A stretch of DNA of 64,000 nucleotides from Olsenella sp. An290 (GTDB lineage Bacteria; Actinomycetota; Coriobacteriia; Coriobacteriales; Atopobiaceae), in contig NZ_NFIU01000006.1 in assembly GCF_002159535.1 (NCBI RefSeq), positions 58,033-122,032 on the forward strand. Reading direction: 5' to 3'. Both the position numbers and the translations under genes were made by a program. Below are positions 45,183-54,108 of the stretch, piece by piece. Within the stretch, counting starts at the first letter, position 1; every line of letters starts with the position of its first letter. The notes beneath the pieces were generated by a model. The model was not told where the DNA came from. It ran no database searches and saw only the letters and a program-made list of their open reading frames with translations.

Positions 45183-45707
45183 CTACCCGACCCGCGGCCT
45201 TTCGTGCTTCAGGGCAATAATCTCCTCGGCCACCATGCGCTTGTCAGCAAGCTCCTCAAGTCGCCCTGTTCTTTCCTCATCCTTCGGGGCACCCGCCCTG
45301 CCGTAGCTGATCTCGTATCTTGTGCAGAGCGGTTCGTAGTAGATATATGCCTGGCGGTAAGCGATGCTCTTCTCCTTGCCATTACTAAAGTTCGCCAACG
45401 ACGAGCAGACAAAAGAGAGCACCGTATACCCCTGGATGCGGGCAATATCGCCCGGATCTTGTACTGTCAGGTGGAGGACAATGATGGTTCCAATCACACC
45501 GAGAGCGACCATGAGGTTATTTAGATAGCTGAGCCACATGGAGGCCGTCAGCCACAAGCCGGGAAGCCTCAGGAGCCTCTTCTCATGGCTGTCATAGTAT
45601 TTGGCATCTCGAGAAATCACCAGCGGGCGAAAATGAGTAGCAGAGAACAATCCGATGACTGCAAAGGACACCAGCGCGGCCAGCGGAATAACCTCATAGA
45701 TTTTCAT
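45183..45707 (-). CDS. Small membrane protein of unknown function
   Basis: Protein of 174 residues: an N-terminal transmembrane helix (VIPLAALVSFAVIGLFSA), two more hydrophobic segments (about 55-105) and a helical cytoplasmic C-terminus rich in charged residues (AYIYYEPLCTRYEISYG, EELADKRMVAEEIIAL). The layout resembles SLATT-like membrane effectors only loosely. The ATG at 45707 follows GGAGGGAAGC; an in-frame upstream start at 45764 lacks support. Convergent with the deaminase-like membrane protein. Confidence 0.6.
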   Translation of the reverse strand: MKIYEVIPLAALVSFAVIGLFSATHFRPLVISRDAKYYDSHEKRLLRLPGLWLTASMWLSYLNNLMVALGVIGTIIVLHLTVQDPGDIARIQGYTVLSFVCSSLANFSNGKEKSIAYRQAYIYYEPLCTRYEISYGRAGAPKDEERTGRLEELADKRMVAEEIIALKHERPRVG

Positions 45708-45822
45708 GCTTCCCTCCCCTGGCGCCACCTCTCCAAAAGGCAGACCCCATCTTAAGGGCTCCACCTAAAGAAATCTTAAGAGCGACGACGCGCGGGTCCC
45801 TCCCCTTTCGGCGAACGGCGGC

Positions 45823-47046
45823 CTACTCCTGAGCCGGGTCCTCCTCGGGCACGGGCGTGTAGTACACGCTGAGCACCGTCTCGTAGACGCTCTGCTGGTC
45901 GAGGTGGTACTCCACGTACTGCCCGCCCTTCACGGCCTCGCCGGCAAGCGTGGTCACGTCAAGCTGGCTCATCCCGTGTTCCACGAGCGTTGCGGCCAGA
46001 TAGCTGAACTCGTTCAGGTCAAGGTTGGTCGTCGCGTACGCGAGCGCCGTCTGGTACAGCCCCACCAGAACCGTCGGGTTGCCCTTGGCGGCGGCGATCG
46101 CCTGCGAGAAGAACGCCTGGAGGTACTGCGACTGCCGAGCCTGGCGGTCAAGCGAGGACGTCAGCTGGGACGTGTCCCGATACTGCACATAGCGCAGCGC
46201 GGCGGTGCCCCAGAGCGTCGTGGGCTGGCCAGCCACCACGCCCGTGTTGGGGATGGTGGCCAGAGGCGTCAGGCTCACCCCGCCCACCGCGTCGTTGAGC
46301 GGGCCCACGCCCTGCATGTCGATCGCAAAGTAGTAGTTCATCGGCATGTTGTAGAGCACGCGCGACACCGCGCGGACCACGTTCTGGGCGCTCGTGTCGT
46401 AGCCGTCGCCGTAGCTGAAGGCCAGCGCGATCTGCATCTTCTCCTGGCCCACAAAGGCGCTGCCCACGTTCTCGTCAACGTCCACCATGGTGTCGCGGGG
46501 CACGCCGATAACGCGCATCTGGCCCGTTGCCGTGTCCAGCGCCACCACCATGACGGCGTCGGCCTGCCCTGCGTGACCGGTGGCCTCAACGCTCTCATGC
46601 CGGTCGTAGCCCATCACCACAATGGAGACGATGTTCTCGTTGTAGCGGTACTTCTTGCCCTGGTAGGTGACGGTCACACCCTCGTCCTGGGTCTCCGCCT
46701 CCTCGGACGTCTCAAGGTCCTCGGGCTTGGACGCCTCGCGCAGCGCGCGCTCGCCCTGGGAGATCATCTGCGTGACCGCCAGCGCCACGCCCCCCGCCGC
46801 AAGAACGAGCACCAGCACCACGATCCCCACAACGCGCAGGGCCAGGCGACGCTTCTTGGGCGCCTGGGCAGCACCGGCGGGGTCTGCGGCGGCGGGCTCG
46901 CTGGGCGCGGGCGGGGTGGCAGTGTCCCGCACGTCCCCGGAAACGTCAGGGTTCTTCTCGCGAGAAGAACCCGCGGGCTCGGGGTTGGTCTTGGGCTCCT
47001 TGAAGTGGCGTCCCGCACGCTGCGAGCGCTCGTCCTGCGTGGGCAT
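45823..47046 (-). CDS. LytR-CpsA-Psr (LCP) family phosphotransferase
   Basis: Membrane protein of 407 residues that in this family links teichoic acid, capsule or arabinogalactan-like polymers to peptidoglycan. A ~70-residue Pro/Ala-rich cytoplasmic segment is followed by a transmembrane helix (VVGIVVLVLVLAAGGVALAV) and the LCP domain (about 135-370), with DAVMVVALDTATGQMRVIGVPRD and a C-terminal RYVQYRDTS, the usual Arg-rich motif. CGGAGGCCTC precedes the ATG at 47046. It is 14 bp downstream of the sortase gene, and the capsule cluster in this window is a natural client. Confidence 0.9.
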   Translation of the reverse strand: MPTQDERSQRAGRHFKEPKTNPEPAGSSREKNPDVSGDVRDTATPPAPSEPAAADPAGAAQAPKKRRLALRVVGIVVLVLVLAAGGVALAVTQMISQGERALREASKPEDLETSEEAETQDEGVTVTYQGKKYRYNENIVSIVVMGYDRHESVEATGHAGQADAVMVVALDTATGQMRVIGVPRDTMVDVDENVGSAFVGQEKMQIALAFSYGDGYDTSAQNVVRAVSRVLYNMPMNYYFAIDMQGVGPLNDAVGGVSLTPLATIPNTGVVAGQPTTLWGTAALRYVQYRDTSQLTSSLDRQARQSQYLQAFFSQAIAAAKGNPTVLVGLYQTALAYATTNLDLNEFSYLAATLVEHGMSQLDVTTLAGEAVKGGQYVEYHLDQQSVYETVLSVYYTPVPEEDPAQE

Positions 47047-47060
47047 GAGGCCTCCGTGTT

Positions 47061-47891
47061 CTACTGGGTCTCCTGGTCGTCAACGAGCACGCCCGTCACC
47101 AGGTAGCGGACGGGGTCGTGGGTCCCCACGGCCGTGCACGTGCTCAGCTGTACGATGCGGTCGTCGGCGGCAAGTGACGCGCCCTCGCGCACGTTCACCT
47201 GCATCGAGGTGGGCGCAAGCACCGTGGCAAAGTACTGCTCGCGAACCGTAGGGTCGGTGAAGTCAAAGCTGTTGAGGATGTGGCGGTCGTCGTAGTCGTA
47301 CGCGGCGATGATCCGGTACGTGAGGATGTGCCCCGGCAGGTAGATGTAGAGCTTCTCGTGCGCGGCAAAGAAGTCCGGGTCACGGAACTTGAGCAGGTCG
47401 CCAAACATGGTCCCGTTCTCCGTGTTGTGGCCGTAGACCACGGTCACCGGGTCGGAGAAGTCCGTTGCGTTCATGCTCTGGGTGTAGATGGAGCCGTAGA
47501 CCGAATACGCGCCGTCGAGGTCGCGCCGCAGGTAGAAGTTGTCGTCCGTCGCGCTTTGGACGATCGGGTAGTTGACACCCGTGTCCGGGACGGTGATCCA
47601 GGCGTAGATGTCCGGGTGCTCCGCCTTGAGTGAGGGGAAGTCAATGGGATTGGTCGGCTTCTCCTCCGGGGCGTCCTCGGTCAGCTCCGCGGGAGTCTCC
47701 GGTACGGCGGTTGCCTCCTGTCGGGCGGCCTCCCGCTGGCCCACCGCCATCTGGGAGATAAGGTAGGCACCACCAGCGCCGGCCACTCCCAGCAGCACCA
47801 CCAGCGCTATGACCAGCGGAATGACGCCCCGCTTGCGCCCCGTGGGCGCGGGGGTTGCGCTCTGCTGCCCGTTGTCTTCCATGTCTGCCAT
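47061..47891 (-). CDS. srtB: Class B-like sortase
   Basis: Membrane-anchored transpeptidase of 276 residues. An N-terminal transmembrane helix (VIPLVIALVVLLGVAGAGGA) leads to a sortase domain with NYPIVQSATDDNFYLRRD, the catalytic His in VVYGHNTENGTMFG, the Cys in QLSTCTAV and the Arg in DPVRYLV. This arrangement is that of SrtB-type enzymes. The ATG at 47891 is chosen over an upstream one (47984) because the membrane segment follows at normal spacing. It sits between a putative SPKTD substrate gene and an LCP gene, all on the minus strand. Confidence 0.88.
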   Translation of the reverse strand: MADMEDNGQQSATPAPTGRKRGVIPLVIALVVLLGVAGAGGAYLISQMAVGQREAARQEATAVPETPAELTEDAPEEKPTNPIDFPSLKAEHPDIYAWITVPDTGVNYPIVQSATDDNFYLRRDLDGAYSVYGSIYTQSMNATDFSDPVTVVYGHNTENGTMFGDLLKFRDPDFFAAHEKLYIYLPGHILTYRIIAAYDYDDRHILNSFDFTDPTVREQYFATVLAPTSMQVNVREGASLAADDRIVQLSTCTAVGTHDPVRYLVTGVLVDDQETQ

Positions 47892-47927
47892 GAGCCCTCG
47901 ACTCCCGCCTTTTTCTCGCTTCTTACG

Positions 47928-47953
47928 AAAAGGGACCCGCCGGAGCGAGTCCC
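47928..47953 (-). terminator. Terminator/attenuator between substrate and sortase genes
   Basis: On the minus strand GGGACTCGC pairs with GCGGGTCCC (one G-U) around TCCG, followed by TTTT. It would lower sortase expression relative to the surface protein. Confidence 0.75.
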
Positions 47954-47993
47954 CTTGCTCGTTCGATGCTGCCCGTCCGGGCAAGAAGAGCTG

Positions 47994-48593
47994 CTACTCG
48001 GCGATCTTCTTGCGGAGAGACACGGCCACGATGCCGGCGCCCGCGAGGGCGGCCACCGTCATGCCGGCCACGGGGGCCACGGTGGCGTCGGTCTTGGGCG
48101 AAGTGGCGGAGGTGTCCGTGGAGACGCCGCCGTCGGCCGGGATGGTGGACTCGTCAACCACGATGGAGAAGACGGAGAGGCGGTCGACGGTGATGGTCAC
48201 GGTGCCGTCAGCGGCAACGGTGGCCTGCTGGGTCTCCGTGGTGCCGTCACCGTGCTGGATGTAGACCGTCGCCTGGGCGCCCGCGTACTGGGTGCCCACG
48301 CTAAAGACGAGCGAGAGCTGGGTGAACTCGACGTCGCCGTGCTCGAGGACCTCAAAGGTGGCGAGCGGCGTGACGCCCTCGGGCACGTTGGAGGCAACGG
48401 TGCCAGAGGGGTCAACGGAGACGTAGCCGTTGCCGGAGGCGCTGGTCACGTCGCCGGAGACGGAGAGGGCAACGCTGGTGCCCGGGGCGGTGACCGTGGT
48501 GCCGCTGGGGCTGTTGAACTGGGCGGCCATGGCAACGGTGGGCAGGCCGACAAACATCAGCGCCGCCGCAAAGGCGCTCACGAGCTTCTTCAT
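47994..48593 (-). CDS. Secreted surface protein with SPKTD sorting signal
   Basis: Protein of 199 residues: signal peptide (1-26, ending VAMAAQ), a beta-rich Ser/Thr/Val domain with no recognised family, then a Thr/Asp-rich linker, the motif SPKTDA, a hydrophobic segment (APVAGMTVAALAGAGIVAV) and a Lys/Arg tail. The motif resembles the NPKTG-like signals of class B sortases, and the neighbouring gene encodes such a sortase. The ATG at 48593 follows AAGGAGTGTTCCC. It has a strong promoter and a terminator behind it, fitting an abundant protein. Confidence 0.8.
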   Translation of the reverse strand: MKKLVSAFAAALMFVGLPTVAMAAQFNSPSGTTVTAPGTSVALSVSGDVTSASGNGYVSVDPSGTVASNVPEGVTPLATFEVLEHGDVEFTQLSLVFSVGTQYAGAQATVYIQHGDGTTETQQATVAADGTVTITVDRLSVFSIVVDESTIPADGGVSTDTSATSPKTDATVAPVAGMTVAALAGAGIVAVSLRKKIAE

Positions 48594-48653
48594 GGGAACA
48601 CTCCTTCTTTCGAGTCGCAGGAGAAGGTACCCCCTCCCCCATTTGTGCATTTC

Positions 48654-48682
48654 AGCATAGCAGTCTGAATATTGACTGGCAA
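48654..48682 (-). promoter_or_regulatory. Sigma70-type promoter of the surface protein gene
   Basis: On the minus strand TTGCCA (48677-48682) and TATGCT (48654-48659) are exactly 17 bp apart, giving a leader of roughly 55 nt. Confidence 0.7.
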
Positions 48683-48785
48683 TTATCTGGGCCGCAGTTC
48701 CGCGAATGCTTACATTGGGAGGCGAGAGAATCACGGCTGGCGTCTTGGCCGAGCCCTCTTGCGAGTACAAATAACGCGCCGCGTC

Positions 48786-48834
48786 TCCCTCTCTTATTTG
48801 TACTATTTGGCGAATAGTACAAATAAGAGAGGGA
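48786..48834 (+). repeat. Perfect 22-bp inverted repeat, AT-rich
   Basis: Arms 48786-48807 and 48813-48834 pair perfectly around a 5-nt TGGCG loop. The inner part is CTTATTTGTACTATT. A further copy of AGTACAAATAA lies at 48764. It is very AT-rich against the local background, a possible operator, terminator or mobile-element end. Confidence 0.85.
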
Positions 48835-49531
48835 AAGCGGGCCTCTAGATTTCACTGCGCACGGAGGAGGCCGCCCGAGATTCCACGCACCGGCATCTCA
48901 GAATTCAGAGATATTCCGAGATATTCAGAGTCATCCGATCGAGTCGGAGCCTTGTAAAAGAGCCGTGCCACCCCGCCCGGACGACACGGCCAATATTGAA
49001 TATCGCTTAATCCCGCAGGGATACTGCGGCCGCCTACTCTCCTCGCGGGCAGATTCTGCCACCTAGGCCCGTGCGCGGTCCCTCAAATCCGAACGCGGCT
49101 CAGGCGCTCCGCCCATGTAGGGAAACAGTCTCCCCATCCGCTTTGCAAAGGCGCTCGAGGGGCCGTCCACCACACCGTTTCCGTGCCGCGGGCCTCCCTT
49201 GATAACGACCTTCCCGTCCCTTACCGACGCTGACATGCGCTTCATATGACCACTCGTTCCAACACAGGAGCGCCCTCACGGCGCTCACTCTTCCGTTCCG
49301 TATTCAGATACCCTATCAAGAAGCAGAGAAAGCACCTCTGCCAGCATTACCATGTAGTTTGTTGATTCCAACCTCAAGGTCTTTTCAAACTCTCCATGGG
49401 CGGCCAAACCCAATAGGACACGCTCGACAAAATGTCCGACGGGACAACACTGACCACTGTCTGAGGCTTTAGCCTCTCAGGCATCCTCACGGCCCTGCTC
49501 AGATTCTCAAAGCCGCAGTGGCCGAGCGCGG
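48835..49531 (-). other. Gene-poor stretch with low-confidence short frames
   Basis: About 700 bp without a supported gene. A 60-codon minus-strand frame (49063-49245) has no ribosome-binding site or recognised domain. There are hairpins at about 49267-49285 (GAGCGCC/GGCGCTC) and near 49463-49480 (TGAGGC/GCCTCTCA), the latter possibly a YafQ terminator. It may be degraded accessory DNA. Confidence 0.4.
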
Positions 49532-49840
49532 CTATCTCTTTGGGCCCTGGAAAAGCTCGCCGTGAGTCCCCATCCTCACAAACCGAATGGTGGGGTTTGA
49601 CCAATGCGGCAGGTATAGCACGATGACATCCACGGCGCCGTCGGAGAGATGGAAGTCGATATGTCCGTTGTAGTTGCCGCCAGGGTTATTGAGGGCGTGC
49701 GCCCCATAGGACTTAGGAAGCTCGCCGCTCTCCGCCAGCTCGCGAAGAGCCGCCGCGAACTCACGCCTGACCCACGGATGCCGTCGGACAACTCTTTGAT
49801 AGTCCGCCGCAAAGGAGGAATCAAACTTGATCTGATACAT
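49532..49840 (-). CDS. YafQ-family mRNA interferase toxin
   Basis: Ribosome-dependent RNase of the RelE superfamily, 102 residues. YQIKFDSSFAADYQRVVRRHP, LRELAESGELPKSYGAHAL and HIDFHLSDGAVDVIVLYLP match the YafQ pattern, with a His-rich, basic surface (HIDFHL) typical of the catalytic face. Its start overlaps the antitoxin stop by one base (TGA/ATG), the standard antitoxin-first arrangement. Confidence 0.88.
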   Translation of the reverse strand: MYQIKFDSSFAADYQRVVRRHPWVRREFAAALRELAESGELPKSYGAHALNNPGGNYNGHIDFHLSDGAVDVIVLYLPHWSNPTIRFVRMGTHGELFQGPKR

Positions 49841-50139
49841 CAGAGCGCCTCGAGATAGGAGAGCGCATCCTCCACGTTGTCAAATGTCGCCGCATCGTCC
49901 CTGATGAGCCCCATCTCCTTGGCATCGGCAAGAATCATCGCCCGACGCGTCTCCTCGTTGGGCACCTCTGGGGCAGGGGCCAAATCAAAGGGAACCCTGC
50001 GCTGATTGACAAGCTGCCTCAGGGCGAGCGTCAGATACGAATTAAGGCTCAGGCCGATGGAGTCAAGGATGTCGGTTGCATCCGCCTTCAACCCCTCGTC
50101 AAACCGAACGGTCGTCGGCTTCATCACGCTGGTTGCCAT
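49840..50139 (-). CDS. RelB/DinJ-family antitoxin
   Basis: Antitoxin of 99 residues with an N-terminal ribbon-helix-helix (TTVRFDEGLKADATDILDSIGLS, then LNSYLTLALRQLV) and a flexible, acidic C-terminus that would wrap the toxin. AAAGGAGGGCGCC precedes the ATG at 50139. It should bind the inverted repeat upstream and repress its own operon. Confidence 0.9.
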   Translation of the reverse strand: MATSVMKPTTVRFDEGLKADATDILDSIGLSLNSYLTLALRQLVNQRRVPFDLAPAPEVPNEETRRAMILADAKEMGLIRDDAATFDNVEDALSYLEAL

Positions 50140-50181
50140 GGCGCCCTCCTTTGCGACAGTCCTAAATTATTTTTACCCATA

Positions 50182-50222
50182 AACATCATTCCGATGCTTT
50201 TAAACATCAGAATGATGTCAAA
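50182..50222 (-). promoter_or_regulatory. Operator/promoter of the DinJ-YafQ-like operon
   Basis: An imperfect inverted repeat, ACATCATTCCGATG and CATCAGAATGATGT, 8 bp apart, with TTGACA on the minus strand (50217-50222) overlapping its outer edge. Antitoxin binding would cover the promoter. Confidence 0.65.
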
Positions 50223-50463
50223 TTCCACATCACCATAGTTGCTCGCAGCCTCTTTGTCCGCCCACTCGCCCGCCGCTACAGGACTGGGGGGAAGGGAAAC
50301 GTGAAAGAAGGAGGAGGCATCATGCAGTGGAACGCTGTTTGGGCGAGTTGAGCACCGCGCTTACGAATCAATTAATCACACGAGGAGATATATTCTCGTG
50401 TGATTTATCCACCTTGTTCAACAGTACCGAGAGCCAACTCTCGCAGCCGTCCGATTCACTACG
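50223..50463 (+). other. Intergenic stretch with an AATCACACGAG hairpin
   Basis: Part of a 397-bp gene-free gap. An 11-bp perfect inverted repeat (50374-50384 with 50395-50405) is the only clear structure; no gene was recognised. Confidence 0.5.
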
Positions 50464-50506
50464 AAAAAAAGCCTCGGCATCATCATATCCATGTTGATGC
50501 CGAGGC
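50464..50506 (-). terminator. Terminator of the polysaccharide cluster
   Basis: On the minus strand GCCTCGGCATCA and its complement form a 12-bp stem followed by seven T residues, 31 bp past the last cluster gene. Confidence 0.93.
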
Positions 50507-50536
50507 CAATCAAAGCGATTTGGGAGGAAGGGTCTC

Positions 50537-51724
50537 CTAGTACTTCCTCCACACCATACGGTCCACGATGCCCGTGTAGGACTGGATGATCTTCACGACC
50601 TTCGTGCTCACGTTCTCGTCTGCGTAGTCTGGCACGGGGGCGGCGGGGTAGCTGCCCTCCGCGTCGAGCGCGACCGCCACGCGCACGGCGTTGAGGAGCC
50701 CCCGCTCGTCGATGCCCGCAAGCGTGAAGCAGCCCTTATCGAGTGCCTCGGGGCGCTCCGTGGAGGTGCGGATGCACACGGCCGGGAACGGCCGGCCGAT
50801 GGAGGCGAAGAAGCTCGACTCCTCGGGCAGGGTCCCGGAGTCCGAGACCACGCAGAAGGCACTGGACTGCAGACGGTTGTAGTCGTGGAAGCCCATGGGC
50901 TCGTGCGTGCGGACGAGCGGGTGGAGCGTGAAGCCGGAGGCCTCCAGGCGCTTGCGGCTGCGCGGGTGGCAGCTGTAGAGGATCGGTTTGCCGTACTCCT
51001 CGGCAAGCGCGTTGATAGCGCTGAAGAGCGAGCGGAAGTTGGCCTCGGTGTCGATGTTCTCCTCGCGGTGGGCGGAGAGCAGGAAGTAGCCGCGCTCCTC
51101 CAGCCCCTCGCGGTCGAGCACGTCCGACGCGTCAATCTGTTCCAGGTTCGCGCGAAGTACCTCGGCCATGGGCGAGCCTGTCACGTAGGTGCGCTCCGGC
51201 GCGCAGCCGGTAGCTGCGAGCCAGCGGCGCGCGTGCTCGGAGTAGGCCAGGTTCACGTCGGAGATCACGTCCACGATGCGGCGGTTGGTCTCCTCCGGCA
51301 GGCACTCGTCCTTGCAGCGGTTGCCCGCCTCCATGTGAAAGATGGGGATGTGCAGGCGCTTCGCGGGGATGGCCGAGAGGCAGGAGTTGGTGTCGCCCAG
51401 CACGAGCAGGGCGTCCGGCTCGACCTGCGCCATGAGCTTGTAGGAGGCGTCGATGATGTTGCCGATGGTGGAGCCCAGGTCCTCCCCCACCGCGTCCATG
51501 TAGACGTCCGGGTCGTCGAGCGAGAGGTCGCGGAAGAAGATGCCGTTCAGCGTATAGTCGTAGTTCTGCCCCGTGTGGGCGAGCAGGCAGTCGAAGTGCC
51601 GGCGGCACTTCTTGATGACCTCGGAGAGGCGGATGATCTCCGGTCGCGTGCCCACGATGATGAGGAGCTTCAGGCGGCCGTCGCCAGCGAAGGAAACGTC
51701 CGAGTAGTCGGTGCGGAGGGGCAT
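50537..51724 (-). CDS. capG: UDP-N-acetylglucosamine 2-epimerase-type enzyme, probable CapG/FnlC
   Basis: Protein of 395 residues in the WecB/CapG family. It contains LIIVGTRPEIIRLSEVIKK, HTGQNYDY, LGDTNSCLSA, FHMEAGNRCKDECLPEETNRR and SDSGTLPEESSFF. NRCKDECLPEE rather than the R(S/T)xxxxxPFPEE of WecB is typical of CapG/FnlC, the last enzyme of UDP-L-FucNAc synthesis. CapE and CapF are encoded in the same cluster 7 kb upstream, supporting this. AAAGGGTGAG precedes the ATG at 51724. It is the last gene before the terminator. Confidence 0.85.
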   Translation of the reverse strand: MPLRTDYSDVSFAGDGRLKLLIIVGTRPEIIRLSEVIKKCRRHFDCLLAHTGQNYDYTLNGIFFRDLSLDDPDVYMDAVGEDLGSTIGNIIDASYKLMAQVEPDALLVLGDTNSCLSAIPAKRLHIPIFHMEAGNRCKDECLPEETNRRIVDVISDVNLAYSEHARRWLAATGCAPERTYVTGSPMAEVLRANLEQIDASDVLDREGLEERGYFLLSAHREENIDTEANFRSLFSAINALAEEYGKPILYSCHPRSRKRLEASGFTLHPLVRTHEPMGFHDYNRLQSSAFCVVSDSGTLPEESSFFASIGRPFPAVCIRTSTERPEALDKGCFTLAGIDERGLLNAVRVAVALDAEGSYPAAPVPDYADENVSTKVVKIIQSYTGIVDRMVWRKY

Positions 51725-51763
51725 AGTCTCACCCTTTCAGCAAAATGAAATCTCGTACTTAGA

Positions 51764-53023
51764 TTAATCCCTGCGGAACAGATCCCGCGTATAGACCTTG
51801 TCGGACACGTCCGCAAGCTCGTCGCTCCAGCGGTTGGCGATGATCAGGTCGCAGCGCTCCTTGAAGGCGTTGAGGTCGTGCGTCACCTCGGAGCCGAAGA
51901 ACGCCGCATCGTCGAGCGTCGGCTCATAGACCAGCACAGGAACACCCTTGGCCTTCACTCGCTTCATGATGCCTTGGACAGAAGACGCGCGGAAGTTATC
52001 TGATCCGCTCTTCATAGTGAGGCGATACACGCCCACAGTAGGCGCGGAAACGCCTGCGTACACGAGCTCATTCACGCGCGTGAGCACCTCGTCGGCCACG
52101 TGATCCTTGCGCGTGCGGTTGGAGTCCACGATGGCCTCGATGAGATTCTGAGGTACGTCCTTGTAGTTAGCGAGCAGCTGTTTGGTGTCCTTGGGCAGAC
52201 AGTATCCGCCGTAGCCGAAGGACGGGTTGTTGTAGAACGATCCGATGCGCGGCTCGAGACACACACCGCGGATGACGTCGGTGGCGGAAAGGCCGCGCAC
52301 TTCACAATAGGTGTCGAGCTCGTTGAAGTAGGAGACGCGCAGCGCGAGGTAGGTGTTGGCGAAGAGCTTGACCGCCTCGGCCTCCGTGAGGCCGAGCACG
52401 AGTTCGGGAATGCCGGTCGAGCCGTCCTCGTTCACGCGATCGAGTTCTGCGGGATCGGCACCCTCGGCGAGAAGTGCCGCAAAACGCTCCGCGCCGGCGC
52501 GAGCTTCGGCATCGTCCGCCGGCGCACCCACCACGATGCGACTGGGATGAAGATTGTCAAACAGGGCATGCCCCTCTCGCAGGAACTCCGGCGAGAAGAT
52601 GATACGGGAGTCCCCGCGCTCCGCGCGCAGGCGCTCCGTATAACCAACGGGAATGGTCGACTTGATGACGATCAACGCGTCCGAGTTGACCGAGCGAACT
52701 GCATCGATCGCCGCTTCAACAGAAGAAGTATCGAAGTAGTTGCGCGCCGGATCGTAGTTGGTCGGCGTCGCAATAACTGCAAATTCAGCACCAGCGTATG
52801 CTGCCGTTGTATCAATCGTAGCCGTCAGATTGAGCGTGCGCTCCCCCGCCTTAGCCTCGCTCAAAAACTGCTCGATCTCCGTATCCCGAATGGGCGCCTC
52901 AAACCGGTTGAGCATGTCCACTTTCTCAGGAACAATATCCAAAGCATGGACTTCATTGTGCTGCGCAAGCAGCACAGCAAGTGAAAGGCCAACATAGCCG
53001 GTACCGGCAACGGCAATCTTCAT
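51764..53023 (-). CDS. ugd: UDP-glucose 6-dehydrogenase-type enzyme
   Basis: NAD-dependent dehydrogenase of 419 residues, probably making UDP-glucuronate. It starts [19 protein letters not shown] (NAD motif), with [12 protein letters not shown], the catalytic Cys in [15 protein letters not shown], and [19 protein letters not shown]. The ATG at 53023 with GGAG 6 bp upstream is chosen over a TTG four codons earlier. The adjacent UDP-glucuronate 4-epimerase-like gene makes UDP-glucuronate the likely product, but ManNAc dehydrogenases are related. Confidence 0.9.
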   Translation of the reverse strand: MKIAVAGTGYVGLSLAVLLAQHNEVHALDIVPEKVDMLNRFEAPIRDTEIEQFLSEAKAGERTLNLTATIDTTAAYAGAEFAVIATPTNYDPARNYFDTSSVEAAIDAVRSVNSDALIVIKSTIPVGYTERLRAERGDSRIIFSPEFLREGHALFDNLHPSRIVVGAPADDAEARAGAERFAALLAEGADPAELDRVNEDGSTGIPELVLGLTEAEAVKLFANTYLALRVSYFNELDTYCEVRGLSATDVIRGVCLEPRIGSFYNNPSFGYGGYCLPKDTKQLLANYKDVPQNLIEAIVDSNRTRKDHVADEVLTRVNELVYAGVSAPTVGVYRLTMKSGSDNFRASSVQGIMKRVKAKGVPVLVYEPTLDDAAFFGSEVTHDLNAFKERCDLIIANRWSDELADVSDKVYTRDLFRRD

Positions 53024-53085
53024 CTCAGTCTCCAATTGTCAAAGAACGTTACAGGGCAAAAACCCGTCATAAACTGGTTAGAACC

Positions 53086-54108
53086 CTAAAGTCCGTAGTA
53101 CTCCCGATACCACTTTGCAAATGCGCGAAGACCATCCTCAAGCTTGGTTGCAGGCTGATAGCCAAAATCGCGCTGAAGCTCCGAGCAGTCGGCATACGTT
53201 TCCACTACATCGCCCGGCTGCATGGGAACGAGCTCCTTATGAACGTCGAAGTCATAGTCCTCCGGAAGAACACCTTCCTCCACGAGCACATGTTGAAGCG
53301 TATCGACGAATTCAAGCAGCTGTACCGGCTCAGAGTTGCCGATGTTGTAGACCTTGTATCGCGCGCCGGTTCCACAGTCCTCAGGAGCACGGTCCATAAC
53401 GCGCATAACGCCCTCGACGATGTCGTCCACATAAGTGAAGTCGCGCCGACAGTCGCCCATGTTGTAAATCTGGATAGTCCCCCCCATGCGAAGCGTATTG
53501 GCAAACTTGAAATACGCCATATCGGGGCGACCCATAGGACCGTAAACCGTGAAGAAGCGTAGCCCCGTACAGGGAATGTTGTAAAGTTTAGAATACGCAT
53601 GAGCCATGAGCTCATTGGCCTTCTTGGTGGCAGCGTATAGCGACACGGGATGATCAACCTGATCCATCTCGGAGAAAGGTACCTTTTCGTTTCCACCGTA
53701 GACTGAGGAAGATGAAGCAAAGACGAGATGCTTCACGGGATGATGGCGGCACGCCTCGAGAATATTGTAGAAACCGATAAGATTAGAGTCGATATAGGCC
53801 TTAGGATTGTCAATCGAGTAGCGTACGCCTGCCTGAGCGGCAAGGTTCACCACAACGTCAAAGCCATTATCAGCGAAAAGGCGCTCGACGAGCGCAGCGT
53901 CGGTAAGGTCGCCGCGAACAAAGGTGAAGCGCCCGTCCACATCTACTTCGCGGAGCATGCGGAGTCGATTTCTCTTAATTTCTGGGTCGTAATAAGCGTT
54001 TACGTTATCGATACCCGTAATTTGGCAACCCGTTTCTTCAAGAAGCTTTTTCACAAGAAACGACCCGATAAATCCACAGGCACCGGTTATTGCAACAACT
54101 TCCCTCAT
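53086..54108 (-). CDS. UDP-glucuronate 4-epimerase-like SDR enzyme
   Basis: Extended short-chain dehydrogenase of 340 residues. NAD motif ITGACGFIGSFLVKKL, DNVNAYYDPEIKRNRL (typical of UDP-glucuronate 4-epimerases), catalytic Ser region FASSSSVYGGN, and the YxxxK in YAATKKANELMAH. FFTVYGPMGRPDMAYFKF is also characteristic. It would convert the Ugd product to UDP-galacturonate. Its start overlaps the wzx stop by 4 bp. Confidence 0.9.
   Translation of the reverse strand: MREVVAITGACGFIGSFLVKKLLEETGCQITGIDNVNAYYDPEIKRNRLRMLREVDVDGRFTFVRGDLTDAALVERLFADNGFDVVVNLAAQAGVRYSIDNPKAYIDSNLIGFYNILEACRHHPVKHLVFASSSSVYGGNEKVPFSEMDQVDHPVSLYAATKKANELMAHAYSKLYNIPCTGLRFFTVYGPMGRPDMAYFKFANTLRMGGTIQIYNMGDCRRDFTYVDDIVEGVMRVMDRAPEDCGTGARYKVYNIGNSEPVQLLEFVDTLQHVLVEEGVLPEDYDFDVHKELVPMQPGDVVETYADCSELQRDFGYQPATKLEDGLRAFAKWYREYYGL

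Noticed and set aside
49063..49245. 60-codon minus-strand frame as a gene
   Set aside because: No ribosome-binding site, domain or coding-like composition; kept only as a note on the gap.
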